DNA of 25,492 nucleotides, taken from the IMG/VR virus record IMGVR_UViG_3300043778_000126, positions 1 through 25,492 of that record; one strand, 5' to 3'. Position 1 is the stretch's first letter. Every line of letters begins with the position of its first letter. The notes beneath the pieces were generated by a model, which made no database searches, had not been told where the DNA came from, and was given only the letters and a program-made list of their open reading frames with translations. The position numbers and the translations under genes are program-made. The DNA is from a virus. Positions 14,238-21,128 of the stretch are shown piece by piece.

Positions 14238-15785
14238 TTATCCGGTCAGAGCTTCCGTCATGCGCGAAGCGTGGAAAAGTTGATCGTGCAGCGCCGCCAG
14301 CGCGTCGACATCGTCGTCGTGCTCGTCGTCGACGCCCGTGAATCGCGTGATGATCTCGAGCACCTCAGAAAGCCACGGCGTGTCGTAGACCTCGGGGTCG
14401 GGCAGAAGCACGTGCCCAGAGTTCCAGCGCGCGGCCACGCCGATCGAGCGCACGAACTTGTCGTGCTTTGCCGTCATCACGCGGAACGGATCAGCACCAT
14501 TCTTGCGGAGCAGCTGGCGAATGAATTGCGCCGAGCCCTTCTCGGTGCCCGAGGCATACCAACGCATTTTCCAGCCGGGCCGCTTCGACGACTTGGCCTT
14601 CAGCGTGAGCGCGAAGTTGGTGGCTTCAACCTGCTTGCGGACGACGTCCACCACGTAGAGGTCTTGCCCGACGCGCACGCCCTCGATGCAGATCGACCAG
14701 TCCGCTGCCGTCTTGCACGTGTAGGCGAGATCGAGACCGAAGGCCCCAACGTCGTACTTCTCCGGGATGCTGCGGTAGAACCGCGCGCCTCGAACGATCT
14801 CCTTGCCCGTGTCGTCGGTGCCCACGGTGCCAGGCTCGGCGAAGACGTTGGCGCCCATCGGCACCGGCTCGCCCTGGAACATCGCCGACCACCAATAAAT
14901 GCTGGTGCGCTCTTCCTCGAAATATTCGGGCGGCTTCTGCGACCACAGCGATTCGCCAGGGAAGCGATGAAGCGGGTCGCTGACGACGCGACCTTCGGCG
15001 TCGACATCGGCCAAGCTCTTCGGCGTCGCGATCGCCTTTAGATTGACGTACTGGAACTTCTGCTTCGCGCAGAGGTAGCCGCCCGGATCGTCGACGTTCC
15101 AGCGCGTGCCCATCCCGATGAAGGACGTGCCCTTGTGGCGGCGCGAGCGCGCGACGGAAAGCCACCAGTTCTCGAATCGCCTTCGGATCTTGGGGCTTCG
15201 AGCTTCCTCGGCGTCCTTGACGGGATCGTCGATGATGCAGACGCCGGTGATCGGCGACCCAGTGAGCGAGCCCTGGATCGACGTGAACTTGATGGTGGTG
15301 TCGCCCTCGAGCTCGACCGTGCCGAGCGTGCCCTTGACGACGAAACCAGCTTCAACGGCTAGCGTTTGGAAGAGGAGGGCGATCTCGCGCGCTCGAACCT
15401 GATTGTAGGTGACGTATGCGTGGCTGTAACCAGGGGAGAAGCGCGCCCAGTACAGGAAGGCCCGGAGCGTGAATTCACTTTTGCCGTGCTGAGGTGGCGC
15501 TGCGAACCAGTAGCGCAGAGCACCACCGATCGCGGTCTCGAGGACTTCGGCATAGGGCTGGAAGTAGTCGAAGCGATCGAACGTCGGCCAGAGATTGGCC
15601 GTGTAGTTGACGAGGCCGGGCGGCTTTAGCTCAATGCACCGGCCCGCTACCTCCGCCTCGGACTTCTCTTTCGCTTGGGCTTCGGCGCGCAGGCGCGTCA
15701 AACGCTCCTCGGCCTTCAGCGCGAGAAGCGAGCGCGGTGAAGAGCTTCGCGGCAGCTGCTCCGCCGAGTACACTCTCCGCGACAT
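14238..15785 (-). CDS. Terminase large subunit (TerL)
   Basis: 515 aa, ATG at 15785-15783. The ATPase part has Walker A APPQHGKS at residues 96-103 and Walker B VCIIDD at 182-187. The nuclease part has FGLDLAYT with Asp352 and DDDVDA at about 490-495, both metal-binding acidic sites of the RNase H-like fold. TerL translocates and cuts the genome at the portal. The TerL start lies inside the TerS gene (155-bp overlap). The recognisable TerL core begins near residue 51, just past the TerS stop. The N-terminal 50 residues are Arg/Glu/Ala-rich helices and are only weakly constrained by family knowledge. No other ATG or GTG lies before the core. Confidence 0.9.
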   Translation of the reverse strand: MSRRVYSAEQLPRSSSPRSLLALKAEERLTRLRAEAQAKEKSEAEVAGRCIELKPPGLVNYTANLWPTFDRFDYFQPYAEVLETAIGGALRYWFAAPPQHGKSEFTLRAFLYWARFSPGYSHAYVTYNQVRAREIALLFQTLAVEAGFVVKGTLGTVELEGDTTIKFTSIQGSLTGSPITGVCIIDDPVKDAEEARSPKIRRRFENWWLSVARSRRHKGTSFIGMGTRWNVDDPGGYLCAKQKFQYVNLKAIATPKSLADVDAEGRVVSDPLHRFPGESLWSQKPPEYFEEERTSIYWWSAMFQGEPVPMGANVFAEPGTVGTDDTGKEIVRGARFYRSIPEKYDVGAFGLDLAYTCKTAADWSICIEGVRVGQDLYVVDVVRKQVEATNFALTLKAKSSKRPGWKMRWYASGTEKGSAQFIRQLLRKNGADPFRVMTAKHDKFVRSIGVAARWNSGHVLLPDPEVYDTPWLSEVLEIITRFTGVDDEHDDDVDALAALHDQLFHASRMTEALTG

Positions 15786-16230
15786 CTAGGATGTTCTCCA
15801 GGGCTTCGTCGACGGTGAACTCGACCTGCGCCTTGTAGCCCCAGCGCTTGGAGCCGCGGCGTTCGAGCAGCCACGCAGCCGCGCGCCAGTCTTTGATCGC
15901 GCCCTTGCGGCACGCGACGACGAGGATGTTTTCCGCTTCGGCCTCGGCGGTCTCGAGCTTGTCGACGAAGGCGACGAACTTCTCTTCACCGCGGGCGGCA
16001 GCAGCGAGCCAGTTGCGCAGCGCTCGGCCAGAGACACCGGCCTGGGCGCAGGCGGTCTCGCGGAAGTTGCCGCGGCGCACGAGCTCGATGATCTTGGCGC
16101 AGCGCTCGGGCGTGAACTTCGGCGAGAGGTCCAGCACCACGTCGTCGGGCGGCGCGAGGTCGAGCACTTCCGGATCGACGTGCTTGCGGCGCTTGGCGCG
16201 CTTTGCTGGGGGCGTTTTCTTGGTGGCCAT
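15631..16230 (-). CDS. Terminase small subunit (TerS)
   Basis: 199 aa, ATG at 16230-16228. There is no clear Shine-Dalgarno, and the gene starts 12 bp after the methyltransferase stop. The N-terminus is very basic. Residues about 40-78 form a helix-turn-helix: RCAKIIELVRRGNFRETACA followed by AGVSGRALRNWLAAA, the DNA-recognition part of many TerS proteins. Helices with KDWRAAAWLLERR and RWGYKAQVEFTVDEA follow, typical of the oligomerisation region. The C-terminal 50 residues overlap TerL in another frame. TerS binds the packaging site and recruits TerL. The position before TerL is as expected. Confidence 0.8.
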   Translation of the reverse strand: MATKKTPPAKRAKRRKHVDPEVLDLAPPDDVVLDLSPKFTPERCAKIIELVRRGNFRETACAQAGVSGRALRNWLAAAARGEEKFVAFVDKLETAEAEAENILVVACRKGAIKDWRAAAWLLERRGSKRWGYKAQVEFTVDEALENILDVAESVLGGAAAAKLFTALASRAEGRGAFDAPARRSPSEREVRGGGSGPVH

Positions 16231-16241
16231 TTGAGCAACGC

Positions 16242-17717
16242 TTACAGCGCGCCAGATCCAGGCTCGATCCCAGCGCTTCTAGCGAAATCTCCCCAGCGCT
16301 TGCGAATGACGTCGCAATAGCCCGGGTCGAGTTCGATCAGCCGAGCGCGGCGTCCGGTCCGAGCGCAGGCGATCAGCGTGCTGCCGCTGCCGCCGAACGG
16401 GTCGCCGACAAGTGCGTCGGGCTTCGAGCTGTTCTCGATGCAATGCGCGATGAGCTCGGGCGGCTTCATCGTCGGGTGCTCGGTCGATTTCTTGGGCCGC
16501 GGGAACTCAAGGACGCTGTCGAGGGTGCGAGCGCCAGACCAGAAGTGTGGGCCGCTCGGTTCCCAACCGTAAAAGATGGGTTCGTGGCGATAGTGGTAAT
16601 CGCAACGGCCCATCACGAGGCTGTCCTTGAGCCAAATTAGGGTGTGGCGCCAGATGCCAGTTGCGAGCAGCGCATTGCCGAACGCGCCGAACAGCGGCCC
16701 AATTGCCGGCGCTGCGACGTACCAGGAAGCGCCCTTGGAACAGTGCGCTATCGCGGCAGCGAAAGCGGCGTCGAGGAATGCCCGGAGCTGTTCGGGCGAC
16801 AACTCGTCGTTCTTGATGATCTTGCCGCCCTTGGCCTTGCGCTGCGCTGGCGAAAGCGAGTGATTTCCGCCTACGATTTCCACGCCATACGGCGGGTCCG
16901 TCCAAACCAGCGACAACCGCTCGTCGCCGAGCAGCAGCGCCCACGCCTTCTCGTCGGTCGAATCGCCGCAGACCAGCACGTGCGGCCCAAGCTCGTACCG
17001 CTCGCCGAGCTTGCTCTTGGCCTTCTTCGGGACGGGCGGAACTTCATCGACGCCATCGGGCCGACCGCCATCGCCGACCAGACCCTGAAACTGCTCCTCG
17101 GACCAGCCGGCAAGCGACCGCTCCTCAGCCTGCAGCTGCTTCAGCATCTCGAGCAGCGCCTCGGGCTCCCAGTCGGCGCCGAGCTCGTTGTCGGCCAGCG
17201 CCGACAGGTGCGCGTCGTCCTCGCTGAGGTCGAGGAAGCGGCAGGGAACAGGGCCGCCTTTGGCGATGCGCTCAGCGTCGTAGCTCCAGGGCTTGGCCTT
17301 CGGGTCGAGCAGATACGCCGCGTGGAGCACTGGCAGCAGGCGAACGGCCGCGAGACGCGTGTGCCCGGCAATCACCTCGCGGTTGGCAAGGCGCGCGACC
17401 AGCGCAGCACCAAAGCCAAAGCGGATGATGGACCGCGCAACGCCCTCGACCTCGTCCCGCGTCGGCGCCTTGGGATTCTTCGCCCACAGCACCAGAGAAC
17501 CTGGAGCAACCCATTCAGCAGCAGCACCTAGCTCACCGGAATCAGAAGAGATTGCGCGTGCGCGCGTGGCTACGGAAGCGAGTCGCTTGGCCTTCTGCCC
17601 TCTCGCCTTCCCCCTCTTTTCCGGAGGAGAAACCGGAACCGCTTCACCTTTTGCCACCGTCTTGCTCGGTCGCGAAAGGGGAACCGATGCGGCTGGCTTG
17701 CCCGGTTTCGCCTTCAC
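16242..17717 (-). CDS. ParB-like / N6- or N4-type DNA methyltransferase fusion
   Basis: 491 aa, GTG start at 17717-17715, overlapping the previous stop (GTGA). Residues about 70-190 look like a ParB/Srx-type nucleotide-binding module, with GHTRLAAVRLL at 118-128. Residues about 240-480 are a DNA methyltransferase: TDPPYG (DPPY at 274-277, catalytic motif IV), HPTMKPPELI, and the SAM-binding GDPFGGSGS near 438-446. DPPY before FGGSG is the beta-class order of PF01555-like N4/N6 amino-methyltransferases. The N-terminal 60 residues are basic and low in complexity. Phages use such enzymes to protect their DNA from host restriction. No restriction endonuclease is next to it, so it is an orphan methylase. 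The recognition site cannot be read. Confidence 0.85.
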   Translation of the reverse strand: MKAKPGKPAASVPLSRPSKTVAKGEAVPVSPPEKRGKARGQKAKRLASVATRARAISSDSGELGAAAEWVAPGSLVLWAKNPKAPTRDEVEGVARSIIRFGFGAALVARLANREVIAGHTRLAAVRLLPVLHAAYLLDPKAKPWSYDAERIAKGGPVPCRFLDLSEDDAHLSALADNELGADWEPEALLEMLKQLQAEERSLAGWSEEQFQGLVGDGGRPDGVDEVPPVPKKAKSKLGERYELGPHVLVCGDSTDEKAWALLLGDERLSLVWTDPPYGVEIVGGNHSLSPAQRKAKGGKIIKNDELSPEQLRAFLDAAFAAAIAHCSKGASWYVAAPAIGPLFGAFGNALLATGIWRHTLIWLKDSLVMGRCDYHYRHEPIFYGWEPSGPHFWSGARTLDSVLEFPRPKKSTEHPTMKPPELIAHCIENSSKPDALVGDPFGGSGSTLIACARTGRRARLIELDPGYCDVIRKRWGDFARSAGIEPGSGAL

Positions 17718-17884
17718 TGGGCGTCCTGGCGCTGCGCTTCGAGCCGCGCGATCTGCTTGGCGATGACGTGCTCTGCGATGCTGGCGCGCAGGCGTTCGGC
17801 TTCGGCCTTCTCGACCTGTTCCGCCCGAAACTCGCGATTATTCCAGCCGCTGGCGTCGATGATTCTGCGTGTTGTCTTGCGCAC
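17714..17884 (-). CDS. 56-aa helical protein coupled to the methyltransferase
   Basis: GTG start at 17884-17882 with a GAGGGG ribosome-binding site about 5 nt upstream. The stop TGA overlaps the methyltransferase GTG. It encodes VRKTTRRIIDASGWNNREFR, then a long charged helix of Glu, Ala, Arg and Gln ending RQDAQ. The N-terminus is basic. The translational coupling suggests co-expression with the methyltransferase. No family is recognised. Confidence 0.65.
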   Translation of the reverse strand: MRKTTRRIIDASGWNNREFRAEQVEKAEAERLRASIAEHVIAKQIARLEAQRQDAQ

Positions 17885-18098
17885 TTGGCCCCTCAGCCCG
17901 TCAAAACCTGCTCGGATTATTCCCGGAATTTATTCCGGCGGTGACCGCTCCCGCGACTCGCCCGATAACGCGTGCTGACCGGTGCCGTCGTCTGGGCTCG
18001 GTGCGCGCGAAGCAGTCAGGGCATCGGGTAGGGCCTCCGGAATCGGGAGCTGACACCAGAGAGGCCGTGGCGTGGCACTTTCTGGTTCTTTCTGGCGC
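17885..18098. other. 214-bp intergenic region without a convincing gene
   Basis: Between the 130-aa gene and the 56-aa gene nothing looks coding. It holds the CCGGAAT palindrome described separately and short A/T-rich stretches such as GAATAAT on the minus strand that could be a -10 element, but no matching -35 is convincing. A promoter for the methyltransferase-terminase operon would be sensible here; it is not shown. Confidence 0.4.
17923..17938. promoter_or_regulatory. Perfect inverted repeat CCGGAAT-TT-ATTCCGG
   Basis: Two 7-bp arms are separated by 2 bp, in the A/T-richer part of the gap upstream of the 56-aa and methyltransferase genes. The symmetry and position suggest a repressor or activator operator. 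A weak terminator is less likely because the spacer is too short to form a loop. Confidence 0.45.
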
Positions 18099-18491
18099 TC
18101 AGGGCGGCAGCATTTTCTTGAGGGCGGCACGTATGATTCGCTCGTTTTTCTCAAGCCGCGTGAGTCTTGGGTCGACCGTATTTTTTATTTCTTCCTGCAC
18201 CACAGATCGCGTCCGTTCTGCGGCGCGGTCCAGCATCGGGCGCATTAGTCGGTGGATGTCGTCTATCCGCGCAGGGAGCAGTTCGGGGAACGCCCGGTAA
18301 AGCGCACCTATCGTGATGCGCAACTGAGGTTCCTTTTCCCCGTTCAGGCGGATGGCTATCTGCTTGCCCGTCTGCTTCTCGCGGGCAAGCACCATGGACC
18401 GGAGGGCTCGGCCGCGGCTGTCCCGTTTGCGGTTCAGCACCTTGGCAGCCTCGTGGAAGCTGAGTTCCTGATCGAAGCCGTCGCGCCTCAA
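18099..18491 (-). CDS. 130-aa protein, possible DNA-binding, start inferred at TTG
   Basis: The upstream stop overlaps a TTG at 18491-18489 (TTGA), preceded by AGGGG five nt away, so TTG is the most likely start; the earlier ATG at 18563 lies inside the zinc-ribbon gene. The protein begins (M)RRDGFDQELSFHEAAKVLNR, which looks like the first helices of a small HTH domain. KQTGKQIAIRLNG and QLRITIGALYRAF are a strand and a recognition-type helix. From about residue 80 a long charged helix follows (ERTRSVVQEEIKNTVD, then an Arg/Lys-rich end). The position before the terminase operon could suit a regulator, but this is inference. Confidence 0.6.
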   Translation of the reverse strand: MRRDGFDQELSFHEAAKVLNRKRDSRGRALRSMVLAREKQTGKQIAIRLNGEKEPQLRITIGALYRAFPELLPARIDDIHRLMRPMLDRAAERTRSVVQEEIKNTVDPRLTRLEKNERIIRAALKKMLPP

Positions 18492-18709
18492 CGGACCCCT
18501 CGGAAGTCGTGGTTCGTCCCGCACCGACTGCAGCGGACAGGCACGTCCCAACGCCCGGTGCACTGATCGGCGCCGCAGCCGCGGCAGACGAAGGTCAGGG
18601 CGTTGCCGTAGAGCCGCATTTCCCAGGCGAGGGACGTCGCTGGCTTGGCTTCGCGCAAAGCGACCAAACCATCTGTGGCACGGCCCAATAGCCCATCACG
18701 GCGATTCAC
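18488..18709 (-). CDS. 73-aa zinc-ribbon protein
   Basis: GTG at 18709-18707 overlaps the stop of the 340-aa gene (GTGA) with a purine-rich GGGGCAGGGA before it. An ATG further upstream lies inside that gene. The protein has a helical N-terminal half and then a ribbon: C42-x2-C45, an extra C50, and C60-x2-C63 (CRGC and CSRC-type turns). This is the spacing of a single zinc ribbon that might bind nucleic acid or polymerase. No family name is assigned. It is coupled to the following TTG-started gene. Confidence 0.7.
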   Translation of the reverse strand: MNRRDGLLGRATDGLVALREAKPATSLAWEMRLYGNALTFVCRGCGADQCTGRWDVPVRCSRCGTNHDFRGVR

Positions 18710-19728
18710 GTCCCTGCCCCGTAGGCCGCCAGTTGATAGACGCCGCATGAGAAGTCGCGCAACTCGCTACCCTTGCGCACCATCGCCGCGCCGCTCAGCC
18801 CCATCAACTCGCCAGCGATCCTATCCAGCGCGCGCTGCCCGCCGCCCTCGACGTAGTATTCCTCGACTGCCACACGGGCGATCTCACTGAGCCGCGCCAT
18901 GTCCTCGAGAATCGCTCGGATGCCAATGTAGCGGTCGAGCTCTCGGCGGTCGATCCGCGCGCTCCCGTCTTCGATCATGCGCCTGCCTGTCACATACTTC
19001 CGCGTCAGGCGCTCGGCGTCGTCGTTCTCCTTCCCTCCGATCTGCTTCGAGCTGCCCGTGGGGTAAGCAGTCACCTCGACGTGCGACGCTGCGCGCCTCG
19101 GCACAATCCCGATCCCGTCGCAGATCCTGCACGGCTGTGTGAGATCGTCTGGAAGTTTCTCGAACGCCTGCCGAAAGTCAGCGTCGGTCATCAGCGTTTT
19201 TCCTTCATCAGCAAAGCGCTTCTCGATAGTCGCCCAAACCGCGTCAGCGTCGAGCCCTGACTCGGGCTTGGGCGCGGGGCGGGACATCAGCACGATCCCG
19301 TGCTCGCGCTGCATTTGTACGCGGTAGGCCGCGAGCGCTACCGAGTACGTCACGCGCTTCCCGAAGCGATCTCGCGGCGCCATGCCCGTGCCCTCGCACC
19401 ACTCGACGATCTTGCTGGCGCCGTTGCGCTTGCGCGTTCGGAGCTTTCCGCCGCACCTAAGACACGGCAGCGAGCCGAACCCAAAGCTCTCGGCCTGCTC
19501 AAGCTGAACGCCGAATGCGCCGCTCGACGTTGCGATGCTCGCGACCAGAGGATGCCCGAGAAACCACCTCAGCTCACCTTCGTCCACAGCGTCAATTCGA
19601 CGCGGGACGCGCTTGAGTTCCGGGATATCCGGCAGATCAAAAGGCGCTGGCGCCCGCACAACGCGCAGGGGCGTCGCTTCGAGCTCGGGGTCAAGTGTGG
19701 CCGCTGTGCTTGTTTCGCGCTGTGGCAT
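18706..19728 (-). CDS. 340-aa protein with DnaJ-type Cys motifs; candidate late-gene regulator
   Basis: The ATG at 19728-19726 follows GAGGAGG (19741-19735) with a 6-nt gap, which decides this start over an upstream ATG. Cys motifs resembling DnaJ-type zinc repeats (CxxCxGxG) are CLRCGG at 89-94, WCEGTG at 110-115 and CRICDGIG at 200-207, so one zinc site may be built from the first two and another from the third with a distant Cys. The rest is charged and helical (residues about 125-190 and 235-320). Some phage antiterminators of the Q class have such motifs, and the gene lies upstream of the packaging and head genes, where Q genes sit. That link is inference. No DNA-binding domain is certain. 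Confidence 0.6.
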   Translation of the reverse strand: MPQRETSTAATLDPELEATPLRVVRAPAPFDLPDIPELKRVPRRIDAVDEGELRWFLGHPLVASIATSSGAFGVQLEQAESFGFGSLPCLRCGGKLRTRKRNGASKIVEWCEGTGMAPRDRFGKRVTYSVALAAYRVQMQREHGIVLMSRPAPKPESGLDADAVWATIEKRFADEGKTLMTDADFRQAFEKLPDDLTQPCRICDGIGIVPRRAASHVEVTAYPTGSSKQIGGKENDDAERLTRKYVTGRRMIEDGSARIDRRELDRYIGIRAILEDMARLSEIARVAVEEYYVEGGGQRALDRIAGELMGLSGAAMVRKGSELRDFSCGVYQLAAYGAGT

Positions 19729-19772
19729 CTGATACCTCCTCGAATGCTGCGCGCGTTCTCGAGGTTCGATGC

Positions 19773-19804
19773 ACGCCCGGCCGGTCGCCAAACTGGCCGG
19801 GCGT
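19773..19804 (-). terminator. Strong G/C hairpin before the DnaJ-motif gene
   Basis: ACGCCCGGCC (19773-19782) and GGCCGGGCGT (19795-19804) are perfect 10-bp complements around a 12-nt loop. It lies between the stop at 19820 and the start of the 340-aa gene at 19728. No U-run follows, so it may be a pause or attenuation site, an RNA-processing site or an operator rather than a full intrinsic terminator. Confidence 0.5.
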
Positions 19805-19819
19805 CGCTACTTCGGCTCT

Positions 19820-20056
19820 CTAGGCTAGCGCCTCCGCAAGCCTCGCCAGCGAATCGAGCAGCGGCTCGTCGGGGTTTGGCTCGTGCAGTTCAGCCACGAT
19901 CTTCCTCAGCACCAGGCCCTTCACATCCTCCTTCGTCGGCCTAGCGCCTTCGGCAATGGGCGGATAAGTAGCCGTGAGCGCCTGCTGCAGCGCGTCGGCG
20001 TTCTGGCTGATCAGTTTGCGGAGTTCCCGCTGGTCTTCTTTCAGCTTAGTCGCGAC
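19820..20056 (-). CDS. 78-codon frame continuing past an in-frame amber codon
   Basis: Directly after the TAG of the 55-aa gene, the same frame stays open for 78 codons, beginning VATKLKEDQRELRKLISQNA and ending SLARLAEALA before TAG at 19820-19822. The sequence is strongly helical and coding-like, with no ATG. The first GTG with any Shine-Dalgarno support comes late and would drop about half of it. It is best read as the C-terminal half of a gene split by an amber codon or made by readthrough. Role unknown. Confidence 0.5.
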   Translation of the reverse strand, partial: VATKLKEDQRELRKLISQNADALQQALTATYPPIAEGARPTKEDVKGLVLRKIVAELHEPNPDEPLLDSLARLAEALA

Positions 20057-20345
20057 CTAGTCTAGCGACTTTGCCGCCGCAGCCAGCGACAGGCGAGTGT
20101 CGGGATCCTCGCCAAAGTGGTTCACGGTATTGAATACCCTGGGCTCTTCCGACGCCGGGTTCTTCCGCTTCACGCGCGCCTTTTGCGGTGCCTTCTTCGT
20201 TGATCGTTTCTTCTTCGTTGCCATGCATTCCCTCGATTCGATTGTTGGCTTTGCTCAAAATCCGCGCGGGCCGCGACTTGGTTCTTTGTGCGGGGCGCCC
20301 GGCGAGAGCGCACCGCAGCTCGCAACCGTACTTTACTTTCGCCAT
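20046..20345 (-). CDS. 99-aa frame overlapping the 55-aa gene in another frame
   Basis: The ATG at 20345-20343 has an excellent ribosome-binding site AAGGAGG (20360-20354), 8 nt upstream, so ribosomes should start here. The frame encodes MAKVKYGCELRCALAGRPAQ and continues, basic at first and later Glu/Gly-rich, to TAA at 20046-20048. It covers the whole 55-aa gene in a different frame. The downstream codons look less coding-like than the other frame. Either both proteins are made or one frame is an artefact. Function unknown. Confidence 0.45.
   Translation of the reverse strand: MAKVKYGCELRCALAGRPAQRTKSRPARILSKANNRIEGMHGNEEETINEEGTAKGAREAEEPGVGRAQGIQYREPLWRGSRHSPVAGCGGKVARLGRD
20057..20224 (-). 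CDS. 55-aa Lys-rich protein ending at an in-frame TAG
   Basis: The ATG at 20224-20222 has GAGGG about 6 nt upstream. The protein starts MATKKKRSTKKAPQKARVKR, then VFNTVNHFGEDPDTRLSL and ends KSLD before TAG (20057-20059). The N-terminus is Lys/Arg-rich. Codon third positions are G/C-rich, which favours this frame over the overlapping 99-aa one. The frame reopens immediately after the TAG. Confidence 0.55.
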   Translation of the reverse strand: MATKKKRSTKKAPQKARVKRKNPASEEPRVFNTVNHFGEDPDTRLSLAAAAKSLD

Positions 20346-20359
20346 GCTCGCGTCCTCCT

Positions 20360-20671
20360 TCAGCTCTTGATGGTGATCAGCAGATTGCCGAAGCCGTGGC
20401 CCTGGGGCGGCAGTCTGCGGGAGAGCGAACCGCTGTGGCCATCCTTGTCGATGATGATGAAGTCCGAGGCGTCGTGCTCGATCGGGACGCCATTGAACAG
20501 CAGCTCAAACTCGTGCGCGCGATAGATGCGCCCGGCGATCTTTGGCTTCGCCCAGATGAACGAGTAAGCAACGCGAGGCGCGATCGCCACCGCCGCGGCT
20601 GCGGGAACGAACAGCGCGCCCAGCTTCAGGAATTGTCGTCGACTATGCTCCACAGGCCAGTACTTGATCAC
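20360..20671 (-). CDS. Small protein with Tat-type signal peptide
   Basis: 103 aa, GTG start at 20671-20669 overlapping the previous stop (GTGA). The N-terminus holds SRRQFLK at residues 10-16, an exact match to the twin-arginine consensus, followed by a hydrophobic stretch with GALFVPAAAAVAIA and a possible cleavage site after RVAYS. The mature part of about 65 residues is beta-prone (FELLFNGVPIEHD, then a DFIIIDKDG strand) with a Gly-rich end. It should be exported folded to the periplasm by the host. Small Tat-signal proteins turn up in other phage genomes, but their role is not known to me. Confidence 0.75.
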   Translation of the reverse strand: MIKYWPVEHSRRQFLKLGALFVPAAAAVAIAPRVAYSFIWAKPKIAGRIYRAHEFELLFNGVPIEHDASDFIIIDKDGHSGSLSRRLPPQGHGFGNLLITIKS

Positions 20672-21126
20672 GCTTTACCTGCCCTTCTCAACTCGTACAG
20701 CCCACGCGCGAACTCCCGCAGCGCGGGAAGCATCGTCCGGTTCAGCGGCACATAACCCTCGGGGAATAGCACGCGCTGCGCTAAGAGCTTGGCGTCTAGC
20801 GAAAGCTCGCCCTTGAACGCCTTCTGCGCCCAGGGAACGATCGTCGCCACCTCGCGATCCTCGTCCCTGCGCTTGCGCCGCTCGCGATCACGCTCGGCGT
20901 CCTCGGTGCCCCACCATGGCTCGATCTTCACGAACTGGACGTACATGACCTGCGCCAGCTCGCGGTCGGGTATCGCGCGCAGACGGTCGAGGCCTTCCAG
21001 CGCGTCGATGCGCACAGCGGGATCGAACGGGAAGTCGGTGGCGCTCGAGTGCCATGGCTTCGAGGACAGACCTACGCGCTGCAGGTCCTCCTCGGTGGGC
21101 TCCAGGCAATCGAAGTCGTCGGCCAT
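20668..21126 (-). CDS. 152-aa acidic-N-terminus protein of unknown function
   Basis: ATG at 21126-21124, three codons past the previous stop. Longer readings with ATGs upstream lie inside the 382-aa gene. The protein starts MADDFDCLEPTEEDLQRVGL. An aromatic segment SSKPWHSSATDFPFDP follows, then VRIDALEGLDRLRAIP. Residues about 80-110 are a highly charged helix with AERDRERRKRRDED, and the C-terminal half is helical (FKGELSLDAKLLAQRVLFPE, later ALREFARGLYELRRAG). I recognise no family. It is coupled to the Tat-signal gene downstream. Confidence 0.7.
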   Translation of the reverse strand: MADDFDCLEPTEEDLQRVGLSSKPWHSSATDFPFDPAVRIDALEGLDRLRAIPDRELAQVMYVQFVKIEPWWGTEDAERDRERRKRRDEDREVATIVPWAQKAFKGELSLDAKLLAQRVLFPEGYVPLNRTMLPALREFARGLYELRRAGKA

Positions 21127-21128
21127 GA

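Noticed and set aside
13140-15041. 633-codon open frame on the plus strand across portal and TerL
   Set aside because: It is antisense to two confidently identified genes. G+C-rich third positions keep the opposite frame open. The translation is Arg/His/Val-rich with no recognisable motif.
17930-18154. 74-codon minus-strand frame in the 214-bp gap
   Set aside because: It starts inside the 130-aa gene, has no RBS, and its Pro/Ser/Arg composition is not protein-like.
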